64,000 nucleotides of DNA from JAIBBV01 sp044347745 (GTDB lineage Bacteria > Bdellovibrionota_C > UBA2361 > JAFLCA01): positions 1-64,000 of the forward strand of contig JBIKUD010000009.1 in assembly GCA_044347745.1 (NCBI GenBank), written 5' to 3'. This document shows positions 35,235 to 45,400 of the stretch, piece by piece. The position numbers and the translations under genes are program-made. Each line of letters starts with the position of its first letter. The first letter of the stretch is position 1. Below the pieces are notes generated by a model. It ran no database searches. It had not been told where the DNA came from and saw only the letters and a program-made list of their open reading frames with translations.

Positions 35235-36317
35235 ATGAGCAGCGACTTAAGCTACACACCCAAATACCCCGTTCAACCTGGTCTCGTTTCGGTCATCGTT
35301 CCAACTTTCAATCGCCCAGAGCGGCTGAAAGAGTGCTTGCAAAGCATCCTCCATCAAACGTACCAAAATTTTGAAATCCTAATTATCAACGATTGTGGCG
35401 AAGTGTTAAACTTTGATCCTCTCTCACTAGATTCGAAAAACCGCATCGCTAGCTTAAGAAATGAAAAGAATCTTGGATTAGCCGGCACGCGAAATGTGGG
35501 GCTACAACATGCTAAGGGTGAATTTATTGCCTATCTCGATGACGACGACAGGTTTTATCCCGAGCATCTAGAAACACTTATTTCAGTGCTCACCAATACA
35601 CCTTTTCAAGTTGCCTATACCGATGCACATCGAGCGTGGGAGGAATTGCGAGGCGGAGCTCACGTTGTGGTAAAGCGTGATCGTCCTTATTCAGTAGATT
35701 TCAACGAAGACATTCTTTGCACTAACTTCATTCCGGTTCTCTGTGTTATGCATCGACGCGCTTGCCTAAGTCGCAGCGGGCATTTTGATGCCTATTTGAA
35801 ACGCACAGAGGACTGGGATTTGTGGGCGCGTATGTCCCGCGACTTTCCTTTTGCCCATATTCCAAAGATTACGTGCGAATTCAGTTGGCGAAGTGATGGA
35901 ACTTCTATGACCAGTAGCACAAGAGACTCATTTGATTGGGCTGAGCTCAACATCTACTATAAATACGTAAACAATCCGACTGTTCCTGCCTCACGAGCCA
36001 ACCAAATTAAAGAACAAACAAAACAGGCCGTAGCCAGACTACTCTTAAGTTTTAAACAGGATGACAGACATACTGGCGATGAATATAAGCGCCTACTTGG
36101 GGGAAGCATAAGTGAGCTACTTCAGCGCATTAAATTTCTTGCGCCTCATTATCAAGCTTTTTGTCCCGAAATTTTCAAACTTGGATGCCTGATACACCTC
36201 AGTGGCCAGCAACAAATAATCGACAGGGAACTACTTCTGTTAGCGCAGCAGCATTTGCCTCATGATACGGAACTGAAAGAAATCTCGGGTAAACGAAGTA
36301 CTGTCGCGGACCTGTAA
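35235..36317 (+). CDS. Family 2 glycosyltransferase
   Basis: 360 residues of the GT-A fold. Residues about 18-130 hold VSVIVPTFNRPERLKECLQSIL, GLAGTRNVGLQHAKGEFIAYLDDDDRFYP and TEDWDLWARM. The DDDD stretch supplies the DXD-type nucleotide-sugar/metal site. It probably transfers a sugar in surface glycan synthesis, and the donor and acceptor cannot be told from sequence. The C-terminal 110 residues are helical and unassigned. No other glycan genes lie nearby, so the context does not help. Confidence 0.85.
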   Translation: MSSDLSYTPKYPVQPGLVSVIVPTFNRPERLKECLQSILHQTYQNFEILIINDCGEVLNFDPLSLDSKNRIASLRNEKNLGLAGTRNVGLQHAKGEFIAYLDDDDRFYPEHLETLISVLTNTPFQVAYTDAHRAWEELRGGAHVVVKRDRPYSVDFNEDILCTNFIPVLCVMHRRACLSRSGHFDAYLKRTEDWDLWARMSRDFPFAHIPKITCEFSWRSDGTSMTSSTRDSFDWAELNIYYKYVNNPTVPASRANQIKEQTKQAVARLLLSFKQDDRHTGDEYKRLLGGSISELLQRIKFLAPHYQAFCPEIFKLGCLIHLSGQQQIIDRELLLLAQQHLPHDTELKEISGKRSTVADL

Positions 36318-36437
36318 ACAACGTATGTCTGAGGTCCATTTTCAACACAGAACTCACGAAGAACACAGAGAAGGGAAACCTTTGGATTTCAACTTCGTGT
36401 CCTGTATGTTGGCGAATATCACTTCAGTAGACGTGCA

Positions 36438-36749
36438 CTAGTGGCAACCACACCCGGTGCCACAGGCTTTCTTACTCTTTGTTGAGTCGGTAGTAGACTT
36501 CGTATCAGTTTTCGCCGGCTCTGCGCTGGCCTTTTTTGTCTCAGTCCCAGCGCTTCCGCTTGAGCCATAGTCTGTTTTGTACCAACCACTACCTTTAAGA
36601 TGAAAGGCGGATGTGGAAACCGCTTTGGTCACTTTACTTTTCTTCCCGCTTTCCTTGCACGAAGGGCAATCCTTTAGGGGAGCCTCATCAATTTTCTGAA
36701 TTACTTCAAAGCGGCCACAATGAGGGCAATCGTATTCATAAATTGGCAT
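36438..36749 (-). CDS. FmdB family zinc ribbon protein
   Basis: 103 residues. It starts MPIYEYDCPHCGRFEVIQKI, the FmdB signature, with a second CPSC pair, giving a four-cysteine zinc ribbon. A low-complexity Ser/Thr/Lys linker follows, and the tail KKACGTGCGCH is cysteine- and histidine-rich, possibly a second metal site. The biological role of the family is not settled. It stands alone between the glycosyltransferase and yggT. Confidence 0.8.
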   Translation of the reverse strand: MPIYEYDCPHCGRFEVIQKIDEAPLKDCPSCKESGKKSKVTKAVSTSAFHLKGSGWYKTDYGSSGSAGTETKKASAEPAKTDTKSTTDSTKSKKACGTGCGCH

Positions 36750-37035
36750 ACAAAGTTTCTCGCAATAGAACTGGAATAAAAAATGTACTCACGCAAAAGA
36801 AGCATTCGAAACTGAGCAAAACTGTTGGAAAACAACTTTGCTCAGGTCCTACCTTGGAGATATTCCCTCTATGTAAGCACGGCCAGAAAGCTCGTCAAGT
36901 GGCGAGCTTTCACAGACACAAATAACCATTTGAATTTACACTACTTAATTGGGAAAATTTAATATACCGCACACCTCAAGCCTTAAAAGGCAAAACAGAG
37001 AAATTCATCTCGTGAGCGGGATATCCGCGACAGGC

Positions 37036-37383
37036 CTAAGCCACCGACCAATGCTGAATCAGCCAAGCACCAGTCAAAGCAGATTGTCTAAGCATTAAAG
37101 CGTAATCCAATAAAGTCTCAACCAAAGCAGCTTTTAAAAAATAAAGGGTCAATAATAAGACTATCGGGCTTAAATCTAATCCACCCTTAAGAACCGGAAT
37201 GAATCGCCGGAATGGTTGCATCAAGGGTTCGGTGGTCGAAATAAGAAAACGAACTATTGGATTATAGGGGTCGGCATTGACCCAGGATATGACCGCGCGA
37301 GCGATAACCAAGAAAATAACCATTCCAAGCAACATGTCGAGAATTGAAGCAATTCCACGCAAAAGACCTGCTAAAATAAGCAT
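37036..37383 (-). CDS. yggT: YggT family membrane protein
   Basis: 115 residues with two transmembrane segments (IASILDMLLGMVIFLVIARAVISWV and a second near LSPIVLLLTLYFLKAAL). The family pattern WVNADPYNPIVRFLISTTEPLMQPFRRFIP between them is well conserved. In other bacteria YggT proteins act in osmotic tolerance or division-linked membrane organisation. It usually follows yggS, and here a fliN gene lies between them. Confidence 0.88.
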   Translation of the reverse strand: MLILAGLLRGIASILDMLLGMVIFLVIARAVISWVNADPYNPIVRFLISTTEPLMQPFRRFIPVLKGGLDLSPIVLLLTLYFLKAALVETLLDYALMLRQSALTGAWLIQHWSVA

Positions 37384-37509
37384 ACGGAACCTCGAAATGA
37401 TTCAATTAAAAGAGTTTGAAACAAAGTAACGCGGGAGAATATGTTTTGAAAGGGGCGATTCGAGTGCTACTGGCTACCTCAAATTTGTTTTGATTCTCAG
37501 AATGCAGCC

Positions 37510-37806
37510 TTATTCCCCACCCTCGAGAGGCCCTGCCATGTCTTCTGGAGATACAATTTCTGTGACGCGCACACCGAAGCGATCATTCACAATCACCGCT
37601 TCACCACGCGCCACCAGTTTGCCATTTAATCGCACATCAAGAGGCTCTCCTGACATTTTTTCAAGTTCGAGTACCGAACCCTTCTGATAGGTTAAAAGCT
37701 TGCGAATAGTGGTCTTGGCACGACCGAATTCTACAGATACACGCATGCCCACGTCATGTAGGAAGTCTAAACCACGCTGTGCTGCTTTTGCTTCGTTCTC
37801 AGTCAT
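37510..37806 (-). CDS. fliN: FliN/SPOA-domain flagellar motor switch protein
   Basis: 98 residues: a single SPOA (C-ring) domain (VSVEFGRAKTTIRKLLTYQKGSVLELEKMSGEPLDVRLNGKLVARGEAVIVNDRFGVRVTEIV) that fits FliN in order and length. FliN is a cytoplasmic C-ring subunit of the flagellar motor. No flagellar or type III export genes adjoin it, so it is a lone copy between yggS and yggT. It could be the true FliN in a scattered flagellar regulon or a relative used elsewhere. The N-terminal 20 residues are a short extension. Confidence 0.85.
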   Translation of the reverse strand: MTENEAKAAQRGLDFLHDVGMRVSVEFGRAKTTIRKLLTYQKGSVLELEKMSGEPLDVRLNGKLVARGEAVIVNDRFGVRVTEIVSPEDMAGPLEGGE

Positions 37807-37975
37807 AGTAGTTAGTCAGTTTACATCTGTCCTGCTGCTTGGTGGCTTGCTCGCGTACTGAATTGAGCGAGAAGCGGGATTACCTCAAGTGTTAAGATGA
37901 TCGGAAGCTTAAAGCGGCTGCTTAAATTCTTGAGCGCTAAACACCTTAAACCACTAGCTTTTTAGTTCTCTATCG

Positions 37976-38692
37976 TTAAGCAAGGCTTCCAGTACTTCGG
38001 GGTCCGAACAAATCGCTGCCAACTCGCACCAAATCGGCACCCTCTTGAATGGCAATATCAAAATCCTGCGACATCCCCATACTTAACACCAGGGGTCCAA
38101 GTTCGGGAGCACTTTGGCTTATTGAAGCCACGAGGTCATGCATAGCCCGGTAGTCTTTTCTCACATCTTCCCGCTGCGGATACTCACGCGTAATCGTCAT
38201 TAAGCCTTCAATCTTGAGGTTGAGAAACTTGTGTCGAAACGTGTTGAAGAACTCGGCGGTTTCTTCAACACTAAATCCTGACTTTTTGCTGTCAGCAGAA
38301 ATATTAACTTGCAGCAACACTCGCTGCTTTTTAGAAATTTTACCTGCTTCTTTATTAAGCGATTCCGCAAGAGCTAGGCTATGTACACTTTCAATGACAT
38401 CAAATAGCCGGACTGCCTCGCGCGCTTTGTTCCGTTGCAAACTACCTATAAAATGAACCTCAAACGGTTGGCCAAGTAAAGGAGCTTTTTGCTCCCACTC
38501 TTGCACATAATTCTCGCCAAAAATTACGGGAATACCACGGGTATTTGCCCAAATCTGATATGCCTGCATAGCAGAAATCGGCTGTTTTTTTGAAACGGCG
38601 ATGAGCTGAACAGAACGTCCGCTTTGAATGAGAGCCAACTGCAATCGGCTCCACACGGATTCAAATCGCATTTCCAATTCGTTATGTATCAT
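37976..38692 (-). CDS. yggS: YggS family pyridoxal phosphate homeostasis protein
   Basis: 238 residues from the ATG at 38692. The PLP lysine is in LIAVSKKQPISAMQAYQ, and FGENYVQEWEQK, FIGSLQRNKAREAV and LSMGMSQDFDIAIQEGADLVRVGSDLFGPR are the family signatures. It is a single-domain TIM barrel that buffers free PLP. The start overlaps the maf stop codon by 4 nt (ATGA), so translation is coupled. A longer reading from 38737 is less likely. Confidence 0.94.
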   Translation of the reverse strand: MIHNELEMRFESVWSRLQLALIQSGRSVQLIAVSKKQPISAMQAYQIWANTRGIPVIFGENYVQEWEQKAPLLGQPFEVHFIGSLQRNKAREAVRLFDVIESVHSLALAESLNKEAGKISKKQRVLLQVNISADSKKSGFSVEETAEFFNTFRHKFLNLKIEGLMTITREYPQREDVRKDYRAMHDLVASISQSAPELGPLVLSMGMSQDFDIAIQEGADLVRVGSDLFGPRSTGSLA

Positions 38693-39267
38693 GAAGGGAT
38701 AACGTGTAGTTCGCGTAATGTTTGCATCAATGCACAAATATTTAGTCCAACTACATTGGTGAAAGACCCGTCAACGCGCTCAATAAACTGTGCACCAAGA
38801 CCCTGCGCAGCATACGCTCCAGCCTTATCCATAGGCTCACCGGATGCTACATAACCTTGAATAAGAGCGTCAGGAATATGCGCCATAGTAACCTTCGTTT
38901 CGTGAGCAACTACCTTTTGGATTCCTGCCTCAATACATACCACCGCGTAAGCACCCCATACGGAATGAGTGCGACCACTTATCTTACGCAGCAGTCTAGC
39001 CGCATCTGCTACATCGGTGGGTTTTCCTAGAATATTGTCGTCAATATACACGTCAGTGTCAGCGCCAATGACCCATGCATCGGGATGCTTAGAGGCGACT
39101 GAAAGTGCTTTGGCGAGGGCCAGGCGCTTTCCCATAGCTTCTGGACTTTCATTCCCAGCCCGCGCTTCTGGGGTTCCCGACACTGATACTTCAAACTGAA
39201 CTCCACAATCTGAAAGCAGTTCCTTTCGACGAGGGGAACCAGACGCCAAAATAATCTTACGTTTCAT
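38689..39267 (-). CDS. maf: Maf-like nucleoside triphosphate pyrophosphatase
   Basis: 192 residues of the Maf/HAM1-like fold. The signature IILASGSPRRKELLSDCG is at the N terminus and VIGADTDVYIDDNILGKP in the middle, with YVASGEPMDKAGAYAAQGLG at the C terminus. It hydrolyses noncanonical nucleotides such as modified UTP or dTTP. It overlaps the 136-residue unknown gene upstream by 11 nt and yggS downstream by 4 nt, so the three form an operon. Near-identical paralogues (YhdE, YceF) differ in substrate, and this cannot be decided here. Confidence 0.93.
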   Translation of the reverse strand: MKRKIILASGSPRRKELLSDCGVQFEVSVSGTPEARAGNESPEAMGKRLALAKALSVASKHPDAWVIGADTDVYIDDNILGKPTDVADAARLLRKISGRTHSVWGAYAVVCIEAGIQKVVAHETKVTMAHIPDALIQGYVASGEPMDKAGAYAAQGLGAQFIERVDGSFTNVVGLNICALMQTLRELHVIPS

Positions 39268-39667
39268 TTAATCTCCGCGCGATCTCGTGCAAACCAATTG
39301 CAAGTGCGCATAACAGCTCCCTATGGGAGCATATAACCGCTTGCTGAGCCTCAGTATTAAGATGCACAACCCAGTCGCGCTGTTCCTTAAACTCCAGCTG
39401 TGAAATGGCAATACCACGCAAGAGAAAGAGGTCAATGAGCTCCTCAAAGCTCGGGACCACCATAAAAAAGTCTTTATGGCTAGCGTCCAGCACCGACCCC
39501 TTCCCATTATAAAGGGAAATTAACCGGTTTTCTGACAATAGAATAAACTCTTCAAACCCCAAATCGGCAAAACCACGTGCTACCCGGGCGCCTACCTTCA
39601 GCGGAAACCGAACGCCAGCACGGAAAAGCTGATCACAGCAACGCAAATATTCTTTAGAGGACCACAT
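39257..39667 (-). CDS. Unknown cytoplasmic protein upstream of maf
   Basis: 136 residues, no signal peptide, no transmembrane segment. The sequence is Leu- and Phe-rich with alternating helical and strand character, and no known motif. It overlaps the maf start by 11 nt, so it is very likely real and translationally coupled. I do not recognise a family. guaB stands upstream with a 22-bp gap. Confidence 0.6.
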   Translation of the reverse strand: MWSSKEYLRCCDQLFRAGVRFPLKVGARVARGFADLGFEEFILLSENRLISLYNGKGSVLDASHKDFFMVVPSFEELIDLFLLRGIAISQLEFKEQRDWVVHLNTEAQQAVICSHRELLCALAIGLHEIARRLNET

Positions 39668-39689
39668 TTCAACAGGTACCTAACATGCC

Positions 39690-41195
39690 CTAATTCGACT
39701 GCACCCTATCAAAACGCTCGACTGAAGATGTGCCGCCTTCGACGATCGTCATCTCTGAGACTCTAGTAAGGCGCGCCTTCTCATGAAACTCCTTAAGAGA
39801 GAGGGCTCCGACGTTACACATGGTGGAACGCAGCTTGGCTAGGGTAACATCTAATTTGTCCGAAAGTGGGCCACTATAGGGCACATAGGCATCCACTCCT
39901 TCCTCAAAAACTAAACCTTCTGAGCCACCTTCCTTATATCTCTGCCAATTGCGAGCTCGATTTGAGCCTTCACCCCAGTACGGTTTATAGACTCTCCCTT
40001 GATGGGTAAGTTTTGGTGTGGGACTTTCTTCTGTTTGGGCAAAATATTTACCCATCATCACAAAATCTGCCCCCATCGCAAGCGCAATTATAACTTGGGT
40101 GTCGTTATTCAGTCCGCCGTCGGAGCAAATAGGAATATAAATGCCAGTCTCCGCGTAATAACGATCACGCTCGGCTGCAACCTCAAGAACTGCAGAGGCT
40201 TGCCCACGTCCAATACCTTTTTGTTCTCGGGTAATACAAATTGAGCCACCACCGATACCAATTTTAACGAAATCAACCTGAGCTTCCTCTACCAAATAAC
40301 GGAACCCCTCCTTGGTGACAATATTGCCGCCACCCAGGATAAGCGCATCGCCAAACTTTTTTCTCAAATACACTGAGGCTTCAACTTGCCATTCAGTATG
40401 CCCGTCAGAGGAATCCAGACAGAGACAATCAGCACCAGCCTCCATAAGAGCTGCACCACGCTCTTTATAGTCGTGGGTATTAATGCCCGCTCCTACAAAA
40501 AGACGCTTATGTTCATCCGTAAGTTCATCAGGATTTGATTTATGGTCGAAATAATCTTTACGAAAAACTAAGGCTTTGAGGCATCCATTTTTATCTATGA
40601 TTGGTAAGCATTCCTTCTTGTGCTTCCAGAGTTTTTCCGTCGCATCCTGAAGCGAGATCCCCTCTTCTGCCAGAACCAACTTTTCTAGGGGGGTGTAGTA
40701 TTTTTTAATCGGCTGAGAGAGATCGTCCTTAAACTCCCAAAAATCTTTACTCGTTAATATTCCCAGAAGCTTCGAGTGAGTGCCCCCATCTTGAGTAATC
40801 GCAATAGTGGAGTGTCCAGTTTTGCGGGCTAGGGTCAACGCATCTCGCAAAGTAGCTTCCGGCGACAAATTAGAATCTGACTCTACAAAACCTGCCTTGT
40901 GCTCTTTCACCTGCCGAACCATCGCAGCCTGCGACTCGATCGACTGGGAGCAATAGATGAAACTTGCTCCGCCCTTTCTAGCAAGCGCTATGGCCAACTC
41001 AGTTCCAGAGACTGACTGCATTGCCGCAGACACAAATGGAATATTAAGGTGAGCACGTAGTCCCTGTGCCCTTTTATATCTTTGGATCGGCACCTCTAAA
41101 CTTACCTTTGAGGGCACGTGCTCTTTCGTAGTTAATCCAGGAAGCAAAAGATATTCTTGAAACGTTCTTGAAATATCATCGACGATAATCGCCAT
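39690..41195 (-). CDS. guaB: Inosine-5'-monophosphate dehydrogenase
   Basis: About 501 residues from the ATG at 41195. The IMP site loop is GIGGGSICITRE with catalytic C320. The canonical Pro of GIGPGS is Gly here. Two CBS domains sit between about residues 100 and 215 (LSPEATLRDALTLARKTGHSTIAITQDGG and EEGISLQDATEKLWKHKKECLPIIDKNG). The flap and K+ site follow (YKPYWGEGSNRARNWQRY). It oxidises IMP to XMP, the committed GTP step. The upstream region has overlapping CTTAG palindromes (41234-41253). GAGG lies about 11 nt before the ATG. Confidence 0.94.
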   Translation of the reverse strand: MAIIVDDISRTFQEYLLLPGLTTKEHVPSKVSLEVPIQRYKRAQGLRAHLNIPFVSAAMQSVSGTELAIALARKGGASFIYCSQSIESQAAMVRQVKEHKAGFVESDSNLSPEATLRDALTLARKTGHSTIAITQDGGTHSKLLGILTSKDFWEFKDDLSQPIKKYYTPLEKLVLAEEGISLQDATEKLWKHKKECLPIIDKNGCLKALVFRKDYFDHKSNPDELTDEHKRLFVGAGINTHDYKERGAALMEAGADCLCLDSSDGHTEWQVEASVYLRKKFGDALILGGGNIVTKEGFRYLVEEAQVDFVKIGIGGGSICITREQKGIGRGQASAVLEVAAERDRYYAETGIYIPICSDGGLNNDTQVIIALAMGADFVMMGKYFAQTEESPTPKLTHQGRVYKPYWGEGSNRARNWQRYKEGGSEGLVFEEGVDAYVPYSGPLSDKLDVTLAKLRSTMCNVGALSLKEFHEKARLTRVSEMTIVEGGTSSVERFDRVQSN

Positions 41196-41233
41196 AAGTC
41201 TGGTAACCTCGAGCGAGAAATAATTTGAAGCCA

Positions 41234-41299
41234 CTTAGTGACTAAGCGCTTAGACAGCTCTGCCTAATTGGCCTATCCTATAAGGATTAAACAGCTCTG
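41234..41299 (-). promoter_or_regulatory. Candidate operator: overlapping CTTAG palindromes and repeats upstream of guaB
   Basis: CTTAG-TGA-CTAAG (41234-41246) shares an arm with the perfect 12-bp palindrome CTAAGCGCTTAG (41242-41253). Two copies of ACAGCTCTG follow at 41254-41262 and 41291-41299, 37 bp apart. The block is 40-105 bp before the guaB start, a suitable place for a regulator of purine synthesis. No known motif is recognised. Confidence 0.35.
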
Positions 41300-41778
41300 T
41301 CATCCTTGTTCACGGTAATTAAACGCTACGAATACTTAATTACCTTAAATAACAGCAGATTGGGTTCAGGCCCGGCACTGATCTCAATTTTAGAGAGAAA
41401 TTAATTGATGAAGGCCCCTGTGTATCAATTCTGTATTGGTCCCGTCACCCCATAACTTTAGCAGAAGGGTGAATCAGGATAGGCATACAAAAGATATGTA
41501 CCTCCGGAGGCACACAGAACTTTTGTTTATCCGTATCCCTGCCTCAAGCTATAGCCTTGAGCCCTGTCTCCACCTTTTCGGTGGAAGAAAAGAAGCCTCA
41601 TGGTGCTGAGCCGATGCGAGCCTTGGGAACACATCAAGAAAGTACCACTGTGTTTTAACTTTGTTGAGGCGGCGTTGACTAATAATCGATATAGAAGCTA
41701 GCGGCTCGCATGGCTCCCGCGTGCAATTCGTGGAGCATACAATTTTTTCGTGATATCGCAAAAGAACGCATTTGTCTT
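41300..41778. other. Gene-free stretch between guaB leader and transposase remnant
   Basis: I find no supported frame. Two short hairpins are visible: CTCAAG/CTTGAG near 41542-41562 and TCCACC-TTTTC-GGTGGA near 41570. It may hold the lost 3' part of the insertion sequence, but I could not match it to transposase in any frame. Confidence 0.4.
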
Positions 41779-42399
41779 TTAATTAAGGTCTTGTCGAGGG
41801 TAACAGAGCAGCCCCTCCCGCTGCGTGGCAATATCGGTAAGTGTAAGGCTAAGGACAAATGGTCCTTGGCTCGAATTTCCACAATGTGCCACGGTGTCTG
41901 CTTCTACAAAGCCAGGTCTAGCTTCGTCCCAAATACTTCCACAAATCTCAATCTCGTTTCTGAGCAGAGAGCCCGGCTTCGTAAGGGACTTGCCCTTACC
42001 AGCCTTTGCCCGTGCCCCCTTTAATAGCCGGTCTATTGTCGCTGCGCTCACCAACAATAGTTTCTCTCTATGTGGCTCGGCAATCTCTCCGTTGTAGCAC
42101 TCATACAGAGGCACCCAGCGCGGGAGCGCCCGTTTAAGCAGCTTGCCGCACACCCACCCCGTGGCACCCCAGATGCGTGTTAATACTCTTAAAAACTCAG
42201 GGTCCTGATACCTTGAAACTCTGCCAGGGCGTTTACAGTTACGCTTATACCCTCGATTTAACAGCCTTATCGCGTAACTCCGGTTTAGCTCACATACCTG
42301 ACAGAACTCGTCTAGGATTTTACTCTTCGCCTTACGTCCACTACGGTGATACCGCCGGTTAATCGCTTGATAGTACTCTCTTTTTGAACCCTTCGTCAT
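41779..42399 (-). pseudogene. Truncated DDE transposase with integrase core
   Basis: 206 residues remain of a protein normally roughly twice as long. The N terminus is intact, with a strong GAGGAG site before the ATG, and runs through a helix-turn-helix-like region (KILDEFCQVCELNRSYAIRLLNR). It then enters the catalytic core at RPGFVEADTVAHCG, where the first catalytic Asp sits, and LTLTDIATQ. The next expected motifs (a second Asp near GFDSDNG and a Glu) are missing; the reading frame changes to unrelated residues and stops at 41779. I see no C-terminal half in any frame downstream. It is a remnant of an insertion sequence of the ISNCY-like group. Confidence 0.75.
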
Positions 42400-42428
42400 A
42401 GGTCAGTCTCCTCTTTCACTGCCCTTCG

Positions 42429-45400
42429 ATGTGCGGCATCGACTACTTTCTTCCCCTAAAACTCCGTCCCTATAATTACCTTTTTAGTGAGGCATATCGG
42501 CAGTGCGCACAACTGGGATACATTCCCGTTACGGTCCGCCATAACCCCTACATGCAATACCGTACCAACAGCCAACCCGCTATACCGCCCAGTATCGACG
42601 CGACAAGTCCCAACGCTGACGCCTCCCCATCTGTCTTACCTCAATCTTCACAGACTCAAGTAAAAAGAAATGGCACCGGGCATGAAAAGGACAAGGAACG
42701 CTGGAATACAGGGCATGTTCGAGCACTACCATCATTTTTGACCCCCGACTCTGAAGTCAACCGCCCGGAAGATGTCTTTCCGAAAGAGTTCAGCAGTAAG
42801 GTGGATTTAGACAGACTCTATGCTCAGCATTTTTTGCTCCAAGAGCAGCTTGGAAGAGTTGTTAGTAAGGACTCGCCCGTTCTCCTCAAGTCCGGAGAGA
42901 TCTTTTGCAAGCTAATCGTCGCGGCTGGGCTGTCTCTCGAACGAGTGGATCTCACTTTACTTCGCTCCCCTGAAGAGAATGCCTATATTTTTCGAGGGAA
43001 AGAAATGTCGAAGGCTCACCTCACATTATTGACTGGACTGTTCGAAACAATAGAAAAGAGGTTAGGCAAACTAAAAGAAGGGCATCTCGCTTTTATCCTT
43101 GGACATGAGCTTGGGCATCTTGTTGAGGGGGATTATGATACGGCAAGAGAACGAAACGGAGAGGCGCCCCTTTCCCCCGATGAACCAACACCCCTAAATC
43201 TTACAGGAATCCCTCCCATAAAATCTTTAATCCTTGGTCGGCTATTCGGGCGCGATCAGGAGACTCGCGCTGACGAACATGCGCTGCGCTGGATGCATCA
43301 ATCGGGTTATCCGATGAGCGAGGGGGTAGAGGTGCTAAAGCTGTTTGTAGAGATGGAAGCGGCCCAGAGTAAGGCCTCTACCGCCGCAAAGCCAAGTGGA
43401 GTTAGAGATTCAATTGAAGAGATCGGGGTATTACTCACCCGCACTCATCCAGCAAGTGAGGCGCGAGTAATGCGCGCTTTGGGGAAGATCAAAGAGATTG
43501 AGATTGAAGAGCAGATCTCTTTTAAAAATAAGATGGCAAAAAACTCTGCTCAGGTTTCACTTAACGATAACGAGATAGCTAAGACTCCCCTTCAGAGAAT
43601 TAATCAGGAGCTGACACGGATCCTTACCGGAACAAAGGCCGTAGAAGAGATCAACACTGATGGAGTCGCTCAGTTGATTGAGAGCGTTACCGACCTGCAT
43701 GAGCTTAGGCAACTTTCAATCTTCATTCCTATGTGGGTAAGTTGTTTGGAGCGAGTTGCTCCACGGATGCCCTATGATGGGCTCTCCTCTAATCCTCTCG
43801 ATAACCATCACTCTCATACTCGAACAATTGGTTCCAAATTTCTAAAGGGAGTTCTTGATCATTGCAAATATAAAGCAGAGGCGCTCTTTGATTTAGAGGA
43901 GAAAACACTAAGCGAAGCATTAGAAGCCAGGGAGATCACCCAGACTGAGTTCAGCCACAAAAAAACTATCGCGGCCCTTAAAGCCTGGCTCTCTGGTCCT
44001 GGAGTCTACGGTCAAGAGTCATCGCTATATAATGAACTCTTAGCCGGACTGACAGCTAAGCCAGAACTTCTGATAGATCTTTTAAAAGAGTTTGAGACAG
44101 TAGGGATCGAGTCAGAAGGACTAGGAAAGGAGTGGCTTAAGCCGCTAGCAAGCTCGATGGATAGTGAGGTCTCTTTACGATATTACCAACTTCGGAGCCT
44201 CCTACTTTCAGAGCGTGTTGATTGCTCCAATCTGCTCTTTAAATTGATCGATGAGGGAATACTAGATTCAGTCAATGATCGGAAGGTTGTTGGGAACATT
44301 TTTAGGCAGGCCTCTGAGATTATCGGGGCCGACAACATGGATAGAGGTCGGGAATTTGCCAAGAGATTGGGAGAGAAATTTCGATTCTGGATGGAGGTAC
44401 AAGGGATAGATCCTGCCACGGATCAGGGCCGAGTAGTCATTACCGAGTGCTTAAGAAGCGTTCTATCTATCAGTGAAGACGCTGAAAACCCTAGCCCAAC
44501 ATGGGAAGAAGAGCTCTCTCCGAAAAACTATACAGCATTAGAGATAGCGGCTTTAGCTGTGAGCGATAGCTCTAAACTTTCACTTAGAGGAAAGATTGAG
44601 CTATCAAAAGAGTTGCTCCCCGAGGGGAGAATTAGAGATCTGCTTTTATTTCGAATTCTAGAAGATGAGGCAGGATTCTTCCGAGAAGCCTCTAGCTTAC
44701 TATTTCAACAGATGCCGTATAACTTTTCATTTGAAATACCTAATGACGCGAAGTTCGAGAAATCTACCAGGGAATATGTTTTTATATTTGAGCAGATCGC
44801 CCCTCACCTCTCTTTAAAATGGTTTAGAGCTTCTCTGAAAATAGCTGATTTTAGCCTCGATAGAAGCGACGCGAGTTCAAATGAAGCGCCCTTTGAGTTT
44901 CCGCGCCTTGGCACCGAAGGAGAAAACGGGCTTTATTCGCCGGTGCTTTGCGCCTTTGGATTAAAAAGGACCCTAGGCTTCCTAGGCCAACTCAACACAG
45001 ATGAGAATATCGCTCGGTTCTATGTCCGGTCCTATATGGAACTTAAACTTCAGATACCAGCTGGCGATGCCGAGGATGGCAGTGATGTAGAAGCTTTTTT
45101 CCGATATGGATTTGATGAGTTTATAGCTGAAGCCACAGCACTGGGTGGGCGAATCTTCCCGGGTTTTAGTTCAGATTCGGCGGAGTATGCTCGCTTACAA
45201 TTAGAGAACAGACACAGCAGTAGATCTCTGCAAAGAGCTCAAGCGCTAAATCCATTATTTCAGAGGCCCCCGGAATCATTAGAAGATATCCTAACGATTG
45301 TTACAGAACTGCCTCAAGGAACTTTACGGAACTACGTCGCGATGCGTAGCCTCTCAATTCAACTACAACGCCTCGCTCTTCAGCAGTCCATTAAAAAGTT

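Noticed and set aside
41549..41761. A short minus-strand frame downstream of the transposase remnant, considered as its lost C-terminal half.
   Set aside because: It does not contain the expected second Asp or catalytic Glu motif, so I cannot join it to the transposase.
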